Positions 22,916 through 36,400 of a DNA stretch of 64,000 nucleotides are shown piece by piece. The notes under the pieces were generated by a model. It had not been told where the DNA came from and did no database searches. It was given only the letters and a program-made list of their open reading frames with translations. The position numbers and the translations under genes are program-made. Every line of letters starts with the position of its first letter. The stretch's first letter is position 1. Where the stretch lies: NCBI GenBank assembly GCA_963675135.1, contig OY776119.1, forward strand, positions 1,426,001 through 1,490,000, written 5' to 3'. The stretch comes from Galeopsis tetrahit (taxonomy: Eukaryota > Streptophyta > Magnoliopsida > Lamiales > Lamiaceae).

Positions 22916-24453
22916 TCATTTTTATTGGTTGTTTGATAACTTAGATTAAGGGTAGATTATGCTTTAAAATTTATAAAATTTAGTTATCATCCTAATCTTA
23001 TATAATCCATCTTTGCTATCAAACATGCCCTAGGTTAAATTTGTGCAGAAAGATGTTAATATTTCAACAAAATAATGGATATGGCCTCCTTGTTCAATTT
23101 TTACATGATATCAGACTCAAATAAGTATTTCAAAATACTTGGAAGTATTAAACAACACATATGAAAAAATTTAATTAGGTAAATAAATCTTTACATTTTT
23201 TTTTTTTTTTTTGAAGCTTGTCAATACAACCCCTTTTAAAAGAATAGTGGCTTTTATCTTTTTTTTTTTTTTTAATCCGAAAATCTTTTTATTACCTTTT
23301 GAAAAGAATAGATGCATCTAGAAATGAGCATAGTTCAAACCATCATAGAAATTTGACAAACCCAAATTCTGAAGGTTTCAAATAGCAATTATTGTGGACT
23401 GATTACTCACAAAAATGGCCAACATAGTCAATTGGATTGGTGTCACTCGTGCACTGGGCTTGTATTAGTTAAATTTCAGGAATTTAAAGTAGTAATGAGA
23501 ATTTGATCAACCATATTTTTGTATGAAAATGAATAAGACAAAGAACTACAATATTATTATACTTGATCACTTTGTACAATTTAAGGAGTAATGCCATTTT
23601 CTAAGTTAATAATTACAATATTTTTTATTAAACACGCCATGTGCTTATATTCTCTTCCGTTTTCTAGGCAAAACAATTAAGCAAAGTTCGATCTCAAACT
23701 TGGCTCATTTATCCTGTATAAAAGAGAAACATCTATTAGTGTAAAATGTTTTGAAGAACTGATGAATGTTGCCTCGATCGGCTTCAAAGCATATATATTG
23801 AGACATGTATTATATAGTGTATTAATTTTGTGTCATATCGGTCCATTATACAAAAATAGAACATATATATGATCATATCATATAAAGTGGGTAATATATA
23901 TAATAATTAAATGAATTTACATGATCATACACTTGATGCACAAATTAAAATCATCGACAGTTCACATAGTACATATTTGAATTCTCTCATTGATTCTGCA
24001 AGACTGCAACTTCACCATAAAATTTCACACAAAAATAAGCCTAATTTAGCCATATTCTGCGAAAAATAACTTTGAATTTTGTTAAAACTATATCATAAAT
24101 TTAAAAAATAAGCCTAATGTAAGTACACAAAACATGCATATGATTTTGTTCATTAACCATGCATTTCTTTCAAGTTTCAGCATTGGGAGAATAACTTATC
24201 TACTTGGAAGTATATTTTTTTTCTTTCTAAGTTATACCTTATGCTTAATATATTTACTAATTGCAAATCGCACCAAAAAAGAATACACAGTTAGCCTACT
24301 CTACAAATCATCCTTACAAATTTAATGTGAATATATGTATTCAATTATTTATTAGAAATTAAAGATTAATTGTTTAAAAAAATTGAAAGATTAATAATAA
24401 ATATGCATATATATATATAGCGTACCTCTGAATGGTTAAACTCCAAGCTCCGA
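22916..24453. other. AT-rich intergenic DNA
   Basis: No gene or complete repeat is recognised. Poly-T tracts lie near 23195 and 23260. The 63-residue ORF at 24134 has no support beyond being open. Confidence 0.5.
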
Positions 24454-24830
24454 GACTATGTTTATTTTGGGCTTTGAGTGATTTTGAAATTCTGAGTTTT
24501 TGAAATTGAATAGTAAGAAATAGTAGAAAATTTTCACTTTATGTCAAATGAATGTATAAGATTGAATGGAATTGTGTTATTATATTATTGTTGGGTGAAA
24601 TTATAATGATTAGTTGATTGTGTAATGATTGAATGTATTATATTATTGTTGAGCAAATATTATAATGATTGAAGTGATATTATATAGATATAACTTTATG
24701 TTAAATTAATAGGTTTGATAGAGATGGTTTTGAGTGGATTTTAAAAATTAATTTTTAAATCTCGAAGTAAAATGGATTTAGGATCTTAAAATTCAAATTT
24801 TAGTTTTTAAAATTAAAAGTAAACATAGCC
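24454..24830. mobile_element. Tourist-like MITE, diverged copy of 13245-13660
   Basis: The left end GACTATGTTTATTTTGGG and right end AAAGTAAACATAGCC are inverted. The interior shares blocks with 13245-13660, including TATAGATATAACTTTATGTTAAAT and GAGTGGATTTT. No target duplication is clear. Confidence 0.6.
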
Positions 24831-25389
24831 AAAAAATAATTTGTTACGTTGATATGATCGAAGAAGAAGTGTTGAAATTTATTTAAAAATCAGATATGAT
24901 TGAAGAAGATGTTGCTTTCATACGTACCCCAATAACCCTCTTTCTTTCATTCAATAACTTAGCCAAATTTGGAAGGATTTTTTTAAAATATATATAGAAA
25001 AAAGGAATAAAAATATAAAATACTATTGTTTAAGTCTACTGCATCCTAAACAGTAAACAATGCTATGCTATCTGAAAAATCAGGGACTTAACCCAGCATT
25101 AGAGCTTAAGGGAGCCGTAAAAAAATTAATTCCCATTTTTAAAAGGTTAAGTTTTTATTTACTACTTATCAGAAACTCAAAAACATTTATGTTATAAATC
25201 TGTATTGCATATAATTTATCTACATTTAATGGTTTGTATTATGAATTTAATTTGTGATTTTTTTAGGAATGGTAGCAAATGATAACTACTTGATATGCAT
25301 AATATTTAAATTGTATAGACTTGAGCTAGCTGATGCAATTTTTTTTTTTTTTTTTATAATACAAGTATTGGAAAAGTATTAAAATTGCG

Positions 25390-26545
25390 AAGCAAATGTA
25401 TTAGTAAGTTGTTAGTATTGTTAAGAGATTAGTTTACAAATGGTAGTTAACATGTTAGTTACAACTACCCAACAACTTCTTCTTTGTAACTCCTCTTTAT
25501 ATACTCTTCAATACACTTTCAATTTTCATTTTTATCTAACCACCTGGGCCATTCTTTTTTTCCCCCTCTCCTCTTGCTTCTTGCTCACTTCAATGGCAGA
25601 CCCTCCGACTCCCACCGCCACATCCGTCTTTGACACCACTCTCACCCTTCATGCGATGACGCATCTCGTCACTATCAAGTTGAAACCCACAAACTACCCA
25701 ATGTGGTATCGTCAAATCTTTCCCCTCCTTGTCACTCAGAAGTTCTTGCCCTATGTTGATGGCTCCTCGTCGACTCCCCCTGCCACCATCATCACCAATG
25801 GTGTCTCCGCTCCTAATCCTTTTTATACATCTTGGTTCTCTCGTGATCAAACTGTGAGTGTCTTCCTAACCTCTACACTCACTGAAGAGGCCATGGCAAT
25901 CACCGTTGGATGCTCGACTTCCCTGTACATTTGGAAGGCCTTTGCCGAGGCGTTTATTCAGCCTTTCTAGGCTCGTGAACTCCGATTGAAAGATGAGTTA
26001 CAACTCATCAAGAAAAGATCAAGATCCGTTTCAGAGTATGGGGCAACCTTCAAGTATCTTTGTGATTAACTTTCCTCCATGGGATGCACTATCGACAACA
26101 CTGATAAATCTAATTGGTTTCTTCGTGGCTTAGATCCCGAATTCCATGATTTTTTGACCTCCAAATAAACTTCTCCCCTCTCCCCTCCCCCCTTCTCGGA
26201 TCTTCTTGCTAAGGTAGAATCTCATGATCTATTCACCCTATCACTTGAAAATCCTTCTTCCTCGTCTAAAAATTCGGCCTTCTTTGCTCGCCAGCAGTAT
26301 GGTCGCTGTCAACTAACCTCTCGAGGACGAGCAACTTAAGATCGTGGTCGCGGACGTGGTCACTTCTCCCCTCGCTGCCAAATTTATCGATTTACGACCA
26401 TTATGCCTCTGCCTGCCCTCAGCGCTATGACTCTCAACCTGGTCGGCAGGTCAACACTACTAGTTCTCTTCCCCGCCATGCAAACTTCTCTGACTGGTAC
26501 GTTGACACTAGGGCCTCCTCGCAAAATTTAAATGATTAATTTTCA
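25390..26545 (+). pseudogene. gag: Dead Copia retrotransposon fragment: LTR edge, gag and start of protease
   Basis: The gag frame begins MADPPTPTATS at 25593 and shows the Copia gag pattern (KLKPTNYPMWYRQIFPLL, VDGSSSTPPA). TAG at 25968-25970 ends it, but homology continues in the same frame: ARELRLKDELQLIKK, SNWFLRGLDPEFHDFL, with at least two more stops. The protease start DWYVDT is followed by RA instead of GA, so the catalytic DTG triplet is lost. Sequence stops matching near 26540. Upstream 25400-25590 resembles a Copia LTR (GTAACTCCTCTTTATATACTC), but no PBS is seen. Confidence 0.82.
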
Positions 26546-26670
26546 AAAAAGTAGTAAAATTTCTTGATAATATTTCGAAAATTCTACTTGTTTGGAATTT
26601 AAAATTAGAGTTGAATGTGTTAATTTTTAATGTGTAATTACGGGTGAAGTCATAAAACAAAAGGGCATGG

Positions 26671-27834
26671 TTTGACTATTTACACCTCCATTTCGGAGAG
26701 ATGCACTCTCTCGATTGATGCACCCTCCCTAAATTTGTCTAAAATAGATGCACCCCTCCTTAAATTATCCTAATCACCCTTTTATCTCTAAAAAGTATTT
26801 ACTAAACACACCATCTCAAAACCCTAATTTCTCTTTCTTCCTCACCCCAAAACCTTGCCTCCCTCCCTTTTCTCATATTAATTTTTTTCTGCCCATGCCT
26901 CCTCCACTCCCCTCCCCACCATTAGAGCTGTTATTCGAGCCGAGTCGAGCCGAGTATTTGAGGTTCGAGCTCGGTTCGATAACATTACCGAGTTAAAAAT
27001 TGAGCTCGGCTTGACTCGTTAACGAGCCTATCGAGTCGAGCCGAGCCTAACGAGCCTAATGGAATTTTTTACAAAAAATTAGTTATCGAGCCTAACAAGT
27101 CGAGCTCGAGTCGATTCGTTAGTAAAATCGAGTATCTAACGAGCTCGAGCTCGGCTCATTAAGCTAAACGAGTCGAGCCTTAACGAGTCGAGCCGAGCCA
27201 AGTCTCGTTAAGGCTCGGTTCGAATAATAGCACTACCCACCATCCACCATCCAAGCCCTCCCTCCAAAAAAAAAAATAACCCACCCCCTCCTCTTTATTC
27301 TTCTAGTTTTTTTATGCACGACTACAACATGTTTCTCTCTTCACTCTCTCTATTTAAAAAAAAAAAAAAATCGACAAACTTTGTCGATTAAATATACTCT
27401 TGTCGATAATAATTTGTCGACGAGAGAGTATTTAGTCGATTTATTTTTTTAAAAAAATTTATATTTTTTTCGACCAATCATTGTCGACTATATACACTTT
27501 CGTCGATAAATCGTTGTCGACGAGAGTGTATATGGTCGAAACTGATTGATCAAAATTTATAAAAAATAAATTTGTGATTTTTCCAGGTAATTTTTGAAAT
27601 TTCTGAATTTTTTTTGTTTAGTGGTCACGGAAATGGTGGCTGCGACGATCGAAAGTGGTGGTTTAGGAAAAAGACGATCCACTACGAGAGTGCATCTAGT
27701 ATGATACATTTTACTAAAGTGCATCTAGTATGATACATTTTACTAAAAGGTATTTTTAATTTTTTAAATAATTATTATATTAATAAATTGAGAGGGAGTA
27801 CATCTCTTTAAAATGGAGGTATAAATAGTCAAAC
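26671..27834 (+). mobile_element. Mutator-like non-autonomous element 2 (hairpin family)
   Basis: The left end TTTGACTATTTACACCTCCA and right end AATGGAGGTATAAATAGTCAAA are inverted, followed inward on both sides by AGAGATGCACTC-like sequence. The interior has AAACCCTAATTTC, a C-rich segment and two GTCGAC hairpins (about 27372-27442 and 27482-27545). A hAT-like element is nested at 26923-27235. No clear target duplication is visible, so the superfamily call comes from similarity to 43481-44527. Confidence 0.68.
26923..27235. mobile_element. hAT-like non-autonomous element nested in the Mutator-like element
   Basis: It starts TAGAGCTGTTATTCGAGCCG and ends with the inverse (CGAATAATAGCACTA). 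A perfect 8-bp duplication CCCACCAT flanks it (26915-26922 and 27236-27243). The interior is a run of GAGC/CGAG-rich short repeats. An 8-bp duplication is diagnostic of hAT-type insertion. Confidence 0.87.
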
Positions 27835-27889
27835 CCTAAAATCATGATGGGCTTAGGCCCATTAGGTTTCATCTCAAAAAAATCAAATA

Positions 27890-29600
27890 ATCTGTCTTTC
27901 TAAAACTAATGTGCTTCATTTCTCCAAAACCCAGCAAACCCTCAAAACACGCCGCCCTCTTCTTCACTCCTCTCTGACCGGAGGGTTAGAAAAGAAGCGG
28001 CCGCTGCCTCTACTTCTAGAAGAAGAAGCGCAGCTGCGACGGCGGTCGCTTCTACTGTTTGAAGAAGAAGCGGCCGACGCCACTGTTTTGAAGAAGAAAC
28101 GGCCGATGATGCCGCTTCTGCTTGAAAAAGAAGGCGCCGACGGCGATGTTCCTCCCCTGCGCCGCCTCTCCCCTCAGCCACGCCTCCTGTCCGTTTGACG
28201 CCCTCCTTTTTTGAATATTTTACTTTTCCTCGATTTTTTTTGCTAGACCATTTTTTAAAATTCGCACACTGAATTGAAGAAGAAAATTGACGTATTTTGT
28301 TATTCTTTGAGACAATTTGGTTGGTTGTTATTTGATTTCATTATATTTGAGACTGCTGTGTTATATTTTTGAAAACATTGCTTATTTGTTTTTTGAGTTG
28401 ATATTTTTTTAGGAATGAAGTTACATGGATCGACGAGGAGAACATTTCGAGCCTCCTAGCAACTACGGAGGCAATTGCGGAGGGTTTCACTCTTAGTTGA
28501 ATTCCTCTTCTTGTCCTAGGTAAAAAAATCTCTCAAATCTTTAAATAATTGCAAGTTTATATTTCACATTGAAAAATGCATTGAAAAGTTAATGAAAAGT
28601 CAAAACCAACTTATTCAAATAAGTACGCTTAATGTTATATTGTTCTGTGTTCAATCAGCTACTCCATGTGAATTTTATAGGAGTAATTTGTTACAAAATA
28701 ATCGTTATTACAAAAATCTAAAGATATTATGTGGAAATGAAGCTTTAATTGGGTACTGTATTTTTGTTGATTTTAATCTTTATTTTCAGCTTCATAACTC
28801 TTTTTCCTTGGGCTACTTTTGGTCTGAAAATTGAATACATATTTGAGCCAATTGGGTACTTTATTTCAGCTTCATATATGAAATTCATTGTGTTAAAATT
28901 ATATTATATATTTGTTAGATTAACACTTGTGATTTAATAGGGCAATAAGAGTTCTAAAATCTTAGGTTCGCCATTTGAATTGAACATGGGTTCTTATATT
29001 TGAATTAGTCTGGATTCGACTAAGCCTTGGCTCTTCTTTTATTATTTCAAATGTCTAGTTGTATGATAAACAAATGTTTATTTTTGGGTTTTTCAGAATC
29101 TGTTTTTGCATGAAATTAGATATGGACATATTATTTTAATTAGAATCTATAGAGTTGTATACCCTTTGCATATATAATGCCAAAAAACACACCCTTTGGT
29201 TCGGTTGTGTTGCAGACAAACTCAGTCGCTCACCCTAAGCAACCACATGCGCAACCACCTCCAGCCGCAGGCTGCGCACCCCCCCGGCCAGTCGGCCACG
29301 TTCACCTCCACCACTCTAGTCTTCCGGCAACGCACGTAAGTTCACGTAAGTTAAAATTAAGGGACCTATGGAATATTTGCGTTGTTTCTTTATTTTTTTA
29401 ACAGATTTTTCTTAAATTGTAGTTTAGTTAGGTAGCTCACCACTTTACTAAATTCCAAGGCTGAAGTGATGAACAGCCTTGCCCACAAGGCTGATTTGAT
29501 GAACTGATTCCAAAATTTATTCAACCATGAAACATGTTAATGTTTTTAAATAAACTGTTAAAACAGTTTTTTTTTAATTTTAAAAACTTTATATTTATAT
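27890..29600 (+). repeat. Dispersed gene-like repeat, copy B
   Basis: The leader AACACGCCGCCCTCTTCTTC (27944) matches 45237, the block GGAATGAAGTTACATGG (28413) matches 15439, and GAACAGCCTTGCCCACAAGG (29472) matches 16445, 17440 and 45893. The C-rich segment 27950-28200 is open in two frames but is repetitive (AAGAAGAAGCGGCC repeats), so it is not called as a gene. Confidence 0.5.
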
Positions 29601-29995
29601 TTACGGCTGAAATAATATATACTCTGTACAAAAAATAATTAAAAAATGGATATTGGACAAATTGTATTTGGAAAATAAAAATTGGAATACTTGTAAGGTA
29701 TGAGATATAATAAAAATATTGAATAATTTTTTGTTCGAAACTCAATTGTAAAAAAATTGTGTTTAGAAGGATTTGTAAGGGTGTAGATCCTTAAACAGTT
29801 CTTCAGTGTAGTTCTAAATTTTTATTTTCCAAATTCAATCTGCAATATTCATCCTTTTTGTGTATAGCTTTAGTTCAAAATATAAAGTTTGTAAATGCTA
29901 AATACGGAAGTATTTAACAATTTATTAATTAAAAAACTAACATGTTTCAACCAATTGAATATTAAATCTAAGAAAAGACAAGTTGTTCAACCCTA

Positions 29996-30270
29996 GGGGC
30001 ATGCTTGTTTGGGGACTCACCCGTCGTAACTGGTTCTACTTTGGGATTTCACATCCTAATTTCTCCATCCAACTACATCTACGGATCCACCCCTAAAAAT
30101 ACATATATATCTTATTATTATATTCTACTATTACATCTCATTTAACAGTCTTACATAATTTAATTTGATATAAAGTTATATCTCATTCTACTCAAAATTT
30201 CAAAACAAACACACACAATTACTATTTATCAGGATTTTCCCCATCCTACATAATTCCAAAACAAACATCC
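29996..30270. mobile_element. Tourist-like MITE
   Basis: The ends GGGGCATGCTTGTTTGG and CCAAAACAAACATCC are inverted, with CTA on both sides (29993-29995 and 30271-30273). The 275-bp interior is AT-rich and non-coding. Confidence 0.6.
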
Positions 30271-30434
30271 CTAGATGTTTGGAATTAACCACATCCCAAT
30301 ATTCATTTTTGGTAACGGCGAGTGTAATTGCGTGATTTTTTTATTCGAAACCCACTACGAGAAGATCAGCCCAAACCTTTAAAACACCATTCTTCTCCTC
30401 ATGAATAAAAAATGAATCACAACGAACACATATT

Positions 30435-30930
30435 CTTTCTTGACTTTTAATATCCGAAATTAAGATATAGTTCAGATACTTTCTTCTCAAACTAAAGTTA
30501 ATCTACAATAATTAGTTCACAAACTAAAGTCAGCCTTCAATAAACTTTGGTACATGAAGAGCCGTTGACTTGTTCATGAATTATCGAGGCTGAACGATCA
30601 ATGGGAGTATCGTGGGATAATTCCTAGATGAGTGCGGAAAAGAGACTTCATCAACTCACTAGAAACTAAGGATAAGTGGTTTAATGGAGAAATAGTAGTA
30701 GATGATTTTTCCTTCCTTCAAGGTATCTCTATAAATACTACTTTCATACCTTTTTTTTACGTGACTTTGAGCATTGCACACCACTGTGGAGAACGGTTTT
30801 ACTCTCGTTTGACTGTTCTTTGACTACACATTATTTAATCGCCGATTTTCTTATTTGAGCGTCGAAGTCCCCCTGAAGATTCCTTAGTCGTGTTTGTTAG
30901 GGCTGTGGCGCTATGTGGCAGCCCTGTAAT
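30435..30930 (+). repeat. LTR-leader-like fragment (promoter, TATA, R/U5), copy 1
   Basis: TCTATAAATACTAC at 30728 is followed by GTGACTTTGAGCATTGC, GAGAACGGTTTTACTC and GAGCGTCGAAG. The same string of blocks occurs at 49980-50200. The 'gagcgtcg' U5-like motif resembles plant LTR ends, so this may be an LTR remnant. No PBS is visible. Confidence 0.4.
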
Positions 30931-30974
30931 GAGCAAGTAAAAATTTCTTTATGCCATTTCTCTTTTAAAAATAT

Positions 30975-31226
30975 ACTCCCTCCGCCCACGAAAAGTAGTC
31001 TCATTTGTCCTATATTTTTTTTCCACAAAATGTAGTTCCATACCCTTTTTAGAAACTATCACCCTTCAACCATCACTTAATTACTCAAATTGTCATCAAC
31101 TTTATTCACAAACAATCACTTTATTCACCATGGACTCCACAATACTCTACAATATCCACTTTATCTACTTTTTTCTTAAAACATGTCCTCCACTCTAATG
31201 AGATTACTTTTCATGGATGGAGGGAG
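30975..31226. mobile_element. Stowaway-like MITE
   Basis: CTCCCTCCGCCCACGAAAAGTAGTCTC at the left is inverted at the right (GAGATTACTTTTCATGGATGGAGGGAG), with TA on both sides. The length is 252 bp. Confidence 0.8.
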
Positions 31227-31547
31227 TAATAGTTTTTGTTCAATTTTTCGTATTTTTTGAGAATGGTCCTAGGTTTTACTCTGACTTTCTCTTTTCAAAA
31301 TTTAATTCCTAATTAACAAATTTATGAATAATTATTCTAAAAAAATGCTAAATTCTCCACCACACCCCCGTAACGTAGCCGGCTAAATTGTTCACATCGA
31401 TTGTGTACGAGATAGTAGAATGAGCGGTAGGTAAGACCAATTGATAGAGTTCAGATGAAAAAAGAAATTAAAAAATGCCGAACAATGGATAACAATGAAG
31501 AGGCCACAATGACAATTTTTTATCACAAGCCGAATGTGCTACAATTC

Positions 31548-32677
31548 AATAATCCGTAACTTAAGTCCTATGTAGGCTAGTGTGCCATTTATTGTGGAGC
31601 TTTAATTATAGATTTAAAAACCTATTTAAATTAAAGACCACAATAATTTCAGACCCCCTTAGTTCGCCTCCTTTAAGAGGTGCCACAAAGCCAACATGAG
31701 TTCAACCTATTTGCTGGATATTAGGTAGAAATATTCAACCATGAAACATGATAATTTTTTTTAGAAATTGTTAAACAATTTTTATTTAAAATTTAAAAAC
31801 CTTATATTTATGGCTGAAATAATATATACAAAACTACCCCTCAAAATATTATTCATTACATATTTTTTTGCCCAGTTCTTAAATTCTATGGAAGGAAGGA
31901 GTAACCAACTATGTTCTCCATCAAGAATATTTCTCATAAGTCATACAGAAAATGTTTTCCTTTTGCATATAAACTCAAAGATATTATATTATAATAACAA
32001 TGAGGAATGAAAACATGTGAAGTGATCATATAGTTGTAGTTAGTAGTAAAATATCTTTCACACTCTACCACTCTCAAACACACTCCAAAATCTCTGCCGA
32101 ACAATAAAAAAATCGTTCAAGTAAAAAAGTCTGAAGTCCCTAAAACAAACACCATGATTAACCTCTAGATCTTGAGCAAAAACAATACTACCCTGTTACG
32201 TTTTCCTTAACCACAAATGGTTAAGGGCTATGTCATGGTCAATTTTAGATTCCTCTTCGAGAGTGTATATATTCTATTAGACTGAAATATAAAAAGATTT
32301 AATAAAGTCAGAAATTTGAATTTGATCATGTCTTAACCATGTGTGTGTAACGGAACACGTAACGAGTAGCGTATTTTTTTTTTGCTCGAGATTCAGAAGG
32401 TGAATCATATGGTGTTTGGGCTTCGACTTATAAAATGCGCATTTGCTTTTGCTTGGACAATTTTTTTATTGTTCGGGGGAGTTATCGGGAACTTGTTTGA
32501 GATTGGTGAGGGAGGTGTGCAAGAAGTGGTTGTTGCCATGGACTGTGCAGACATTTTACTACTAACCACAACTATATGAACATTAGTTCCTTAATTTACA
32601 CAAACGAATATACCCAGTCAAGGCTTGAATTTCAAGGCAAATGCCCGATGGGCCAAAGAAATGAAAAGCCCAAAAAT
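31548..32677. repeat. Dispersed duplicate with foldback core, copy 2
   Basis: It is collinear with 17495-18545. The foldback core is 32025-32590 (left arm about 32030-32230, right arm about 32330-32580) and has a larger loop than copy 1, because extra sequence at about 32250-32300 (TTCGAGAGTGTATATATTC) is present. Confidence 0.65.
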
Positions 32678-32699
32678 TTGTGAACCCAAAAAAATTGTT

Positions 32700-35520
32700 T
32701 GAGCAAAATTTTACAGTACTAGATTCAAATGATATCGATACCGATATAAATATTTCCCGATATTTCAGAAAAAATCTCGTTCACGTGAATATGTGAGGCA
32801 AAAATACCGAAATTTCGGAATAGATGAACCAAATCGAACCGAAACATCCCAAAACGAACACATACAATAACCATTTATCAAAATTCACCATCCCCATTCT
32901 ACATAATTTCAAAACAAACATGCCCATAAAATGTTAGACCTATGAATCCAATTTGTTACGCACTTTTAACTTACTTCCTTGAACAACAAAAAATCGTTCT
33001 AAGGATTTGCACTCGACCCTTCAAAACCCGTGCAAACACCCGTCTTTTCCCATGTGATTTAGAACTAAGAAATACTCCAAGTCTCCTCCTTGTTTTTGTT
33101 TTACGTAGCCAACAATAGTTAACACATGCTTGAGCAGATCTGATCTTTTAGATTTTAGATTTATGAATGTATATTTCTTCGGCGTGAAATAAAAATTTGT
33201 AAAAGTTAATTAAGACGATACTTAACAATACAAAATAAAAAACTAACTTGCAACAAATGAAATTCTTTCGTAAGTTGAACAACACAAGAGGGTACTTCAT
33301 ATCCTGTCCAAATGTAGTTTGACTTCCTCAATTTCTTTGCATTCCCTCTGAAAGGCTTCTCCCCTAGCAACTATTAAAAACAAATTTAAATTAATTGAAT
33401 GAAAGGTTAAATTAAATTACTTGTATTTCCTTCATTGTGACTAGAAGATGGATATATTCTTCTTACACAAAATTTAAACAAATCTATCAAAACAAAAGTC
33501 AACAATAAATAAAAAGATATAAAAATAAATAAAATAAATAATACGTATTATGAAATTTACCTTCCCGAAAGAGCATGTTTAAAAAGAATGATCGTCATTT
33601 CATGACCTGTCAAAAAAAACTATCTAAAAAAACTATCTATAAAAACAAATCACTCCATAATAACAAAAGGATACCAAAATTGTGCTTGATCACTAATTGA
33701 TCTTATATGGTCCAGTGATGCACTGCACTGGTATTGGTGTAAGTTTGTGGAGTACTATTTTATGGTGGTGTAGTCTAGGAACAGAACTAATATCAAATTA
33801 CAACTTGTTCATTCAAAAAATAAAGTAAATGAAGTATTTTAGAGACCAATCGCATATGATCATCTTATCGATACATCGATGATTTATGATTTTTTTTATT
33901 AACAAATATCAAATAAAATAACTTATTGAAAATTAATTTACAAAATTATTAACCTTCAACATCGTAAATTCATTCGTAACGATAATCGAAGATGTGACAG
34001 CATATACCTCTCTCATGCGAATTCTCTTAGAGAATCTAATAAATACAGTAGATTCCTAAAAACAAAAATTTAGCAATTAATAAAGATTTCTAAAAAAAAC
34101 AAAAAATCAGCAATTACCGGAATTCTTTTCAGCCCAGCTCCGTAATCTTTGATTTTCTAATATCTATTTAGGAGCAATTCATATTTTTAGATGTACTCGA
34201 AAGCATCAAATGTGCCTGGAAAGGAAAGCCGGTCATTGGCGTACAACTCTTCCCAATCTAGGACTTTACAACGACTATGTAATATGGAACGTTCTCCATT
34301 ACTAGAAAGGGGAAGACAACCCATTATTAGTTCAATCAATTATTAGTTCTTTCTCAAAGGCTCTCAGTCCACATCCTTTGTTTCGAGAAAGATCAGCATA
34401 TGCAATTCGTAATAACGAAAGCATAACACGAATCTAAAAAAATTATATTTTAATTTAAAATTAAGAATATATATAAACATTAAATTAATTAAATATTAAA
34501 ATAAATTACTTAATTTTATAATTTTTTTTAAATTTGTGTTATGCTTTCAATATTATGAATTGTATATATGCTGATCTTTTTCGAAACAAAGGGTGCGGAT
34601 ATTACGTCGTTGTAAAGTTCTAGATTTGGAAGAGTTGTAGTACATTTAAAAATATGGATTGTTTCTAAATAAATATTCTCCGTGGAGTACATTGGAGCCC
34701 TGAACGAGAAATCAAAGGTTACGGAGCTGAGATGAAAATAATTCCGGTAATGGCTGATTTTTTTTTATTTTTAGGAATCTTTATTAATTGTTGAATGAAT
34801 CTACTGTATCGATGGATATGCTGTCACATTTTCGATTATCATTACGGATTAATGTGTGATGTTGAAGGTTAGTAATTTTGTAAATTAATTTTCAATAGGT
34901 TATTTTATTTGATATTTGTTAAAAAAAAAATCATCGATGATCATATGCTATTGGTCTCTAGCCTTTCAGAGTGAAATGCAAAGAAATTGAAGAAGTCAAA
35001 CTACATTTGGACAGTGGATATGAAGTACCCTCTTGTGTTGTTCAACTTACTAAAGAATTTCATTTGTTGCAAGTTAGTTTTTAAATAATTAACTTTTACA
35101 AATTTATAATTCAGGCCGAAGAAAAATATACATTCATAAATCTAAAATCTAAAAGATCAGATCTGCTATGTAAAACAAAACAAGGAGACTTTGAATACTT
35201 CTTAGTTCTAAATCAAATGGGAAAAGACGGCTGTTTTGCACGGGTTTGGAAGGTTCGAGTGCAAATTCTTAAAACGATTTTTTTGTTGTTCAAGAAAGTA
35301 AGTTAAAAGTGCGTAACAAATTGGATTCATAGGTCTAACATTTTATGGGCGTGTTTGTTTTGGTTTTATGTAGAATGGGATGGTGAAATCTTGATGAATG
35401 GTGATTGTATGTGTTCGTTTTGGGATGTTTCGGTTCGATTTGGTCCATCTATTTGAAGTAAGTTGCCTCACCAATATCGATATCAATATTGTTTGAATCT
35501 AGTACAAAATTTCTGAAATA
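32700..35520. repeat. Large imperfect inverted repeat
   Basis: The centre is near 34495. Arm pairs read by eye are 34120-34440 with 34560-34740, 33840-34010 with 34800-34960, 32868-33365 with 34960-35440, and 32708-32770 with 35450-35520. For example, GTAGTTTGACTTCCTCAATTTC (33316) is the near-inverse of GAAATTGAAGAAGTCAAACTAC (34983). The left arm has an extra block (33366-33838) whose inverse lies outside the right arm at about 35915-36140. Thus the palindrome was rearranged or is two inverted element copies. No ORF is convincing. Confidence 0.75.
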
Positions 35521-36400
35521 TAGGGCCGAAATATCGGTGGAATATCGAATTGCTTATTTTTTTTGACAAATATGTTGAATTCTAGGTAATTGGTAAAATC
35601 TTTGAATTGAATTGTCTTTTCAAATGACTTATAAGTCGAATCAAATAAGTTACATTGTAGAGTTTGTCTTGTATAAAATTATTATGAACAATTATTGTAT
35701 AGCTGATTTTGTATTTTGTAATTGATATGTTTGTCATTAAAAAATTATTTTGTTGTGATTTTAGTGTAAATTTATGTATTAAAGTTAGTTATAATATTCT
35801 CTAAAATTTCATGTTAAATTTTTATTATTTTAACAAAATTTCCATCAATTTTCTATTTCTTTACCAATATCAATATTTTCATCGATATATCCTACCGATA
35901 TTTCCACCGATATTAGTTCTGTTCGAAGACTACACCACCATGAAATTGCTCTCTTCGAGAAGGTATGTTTCATACTCCATATTATTTATGTTATTTTTTG
36001 TTTTTTCTATACAATCTTTTCTATTTATGATTGACTTTTGTTTTGTTTAGTAGGGTAGATTCAATTTTGTTTAAGAAGAAAATATTCATCTTCTAATCTT
36101 AATCGAAGAAATACAAGTAATTTAATTTAATCTTTTATTTAATTAAGTTAAATGTTTACATTTAATCATGAAATTTAAATTAATGTAATTTTGTTATGTT
36201 GTGTATGGAAGTGTGCTGAAAAGACTGTCTAAGGAGGTCGGATCAAGTGTATTGAAGACTGTCTAAGGAGATTTACTTTATACTCCGTAGTATTTTTGTT
36301 GGTTAGAGGCTTATATCACTGTTTGAATTGGGCTTATTATTAGTATCTAACCACTGTGTTAGATTTTACTTTTTAGTATTTTTATTACAGTACTTTTTAG

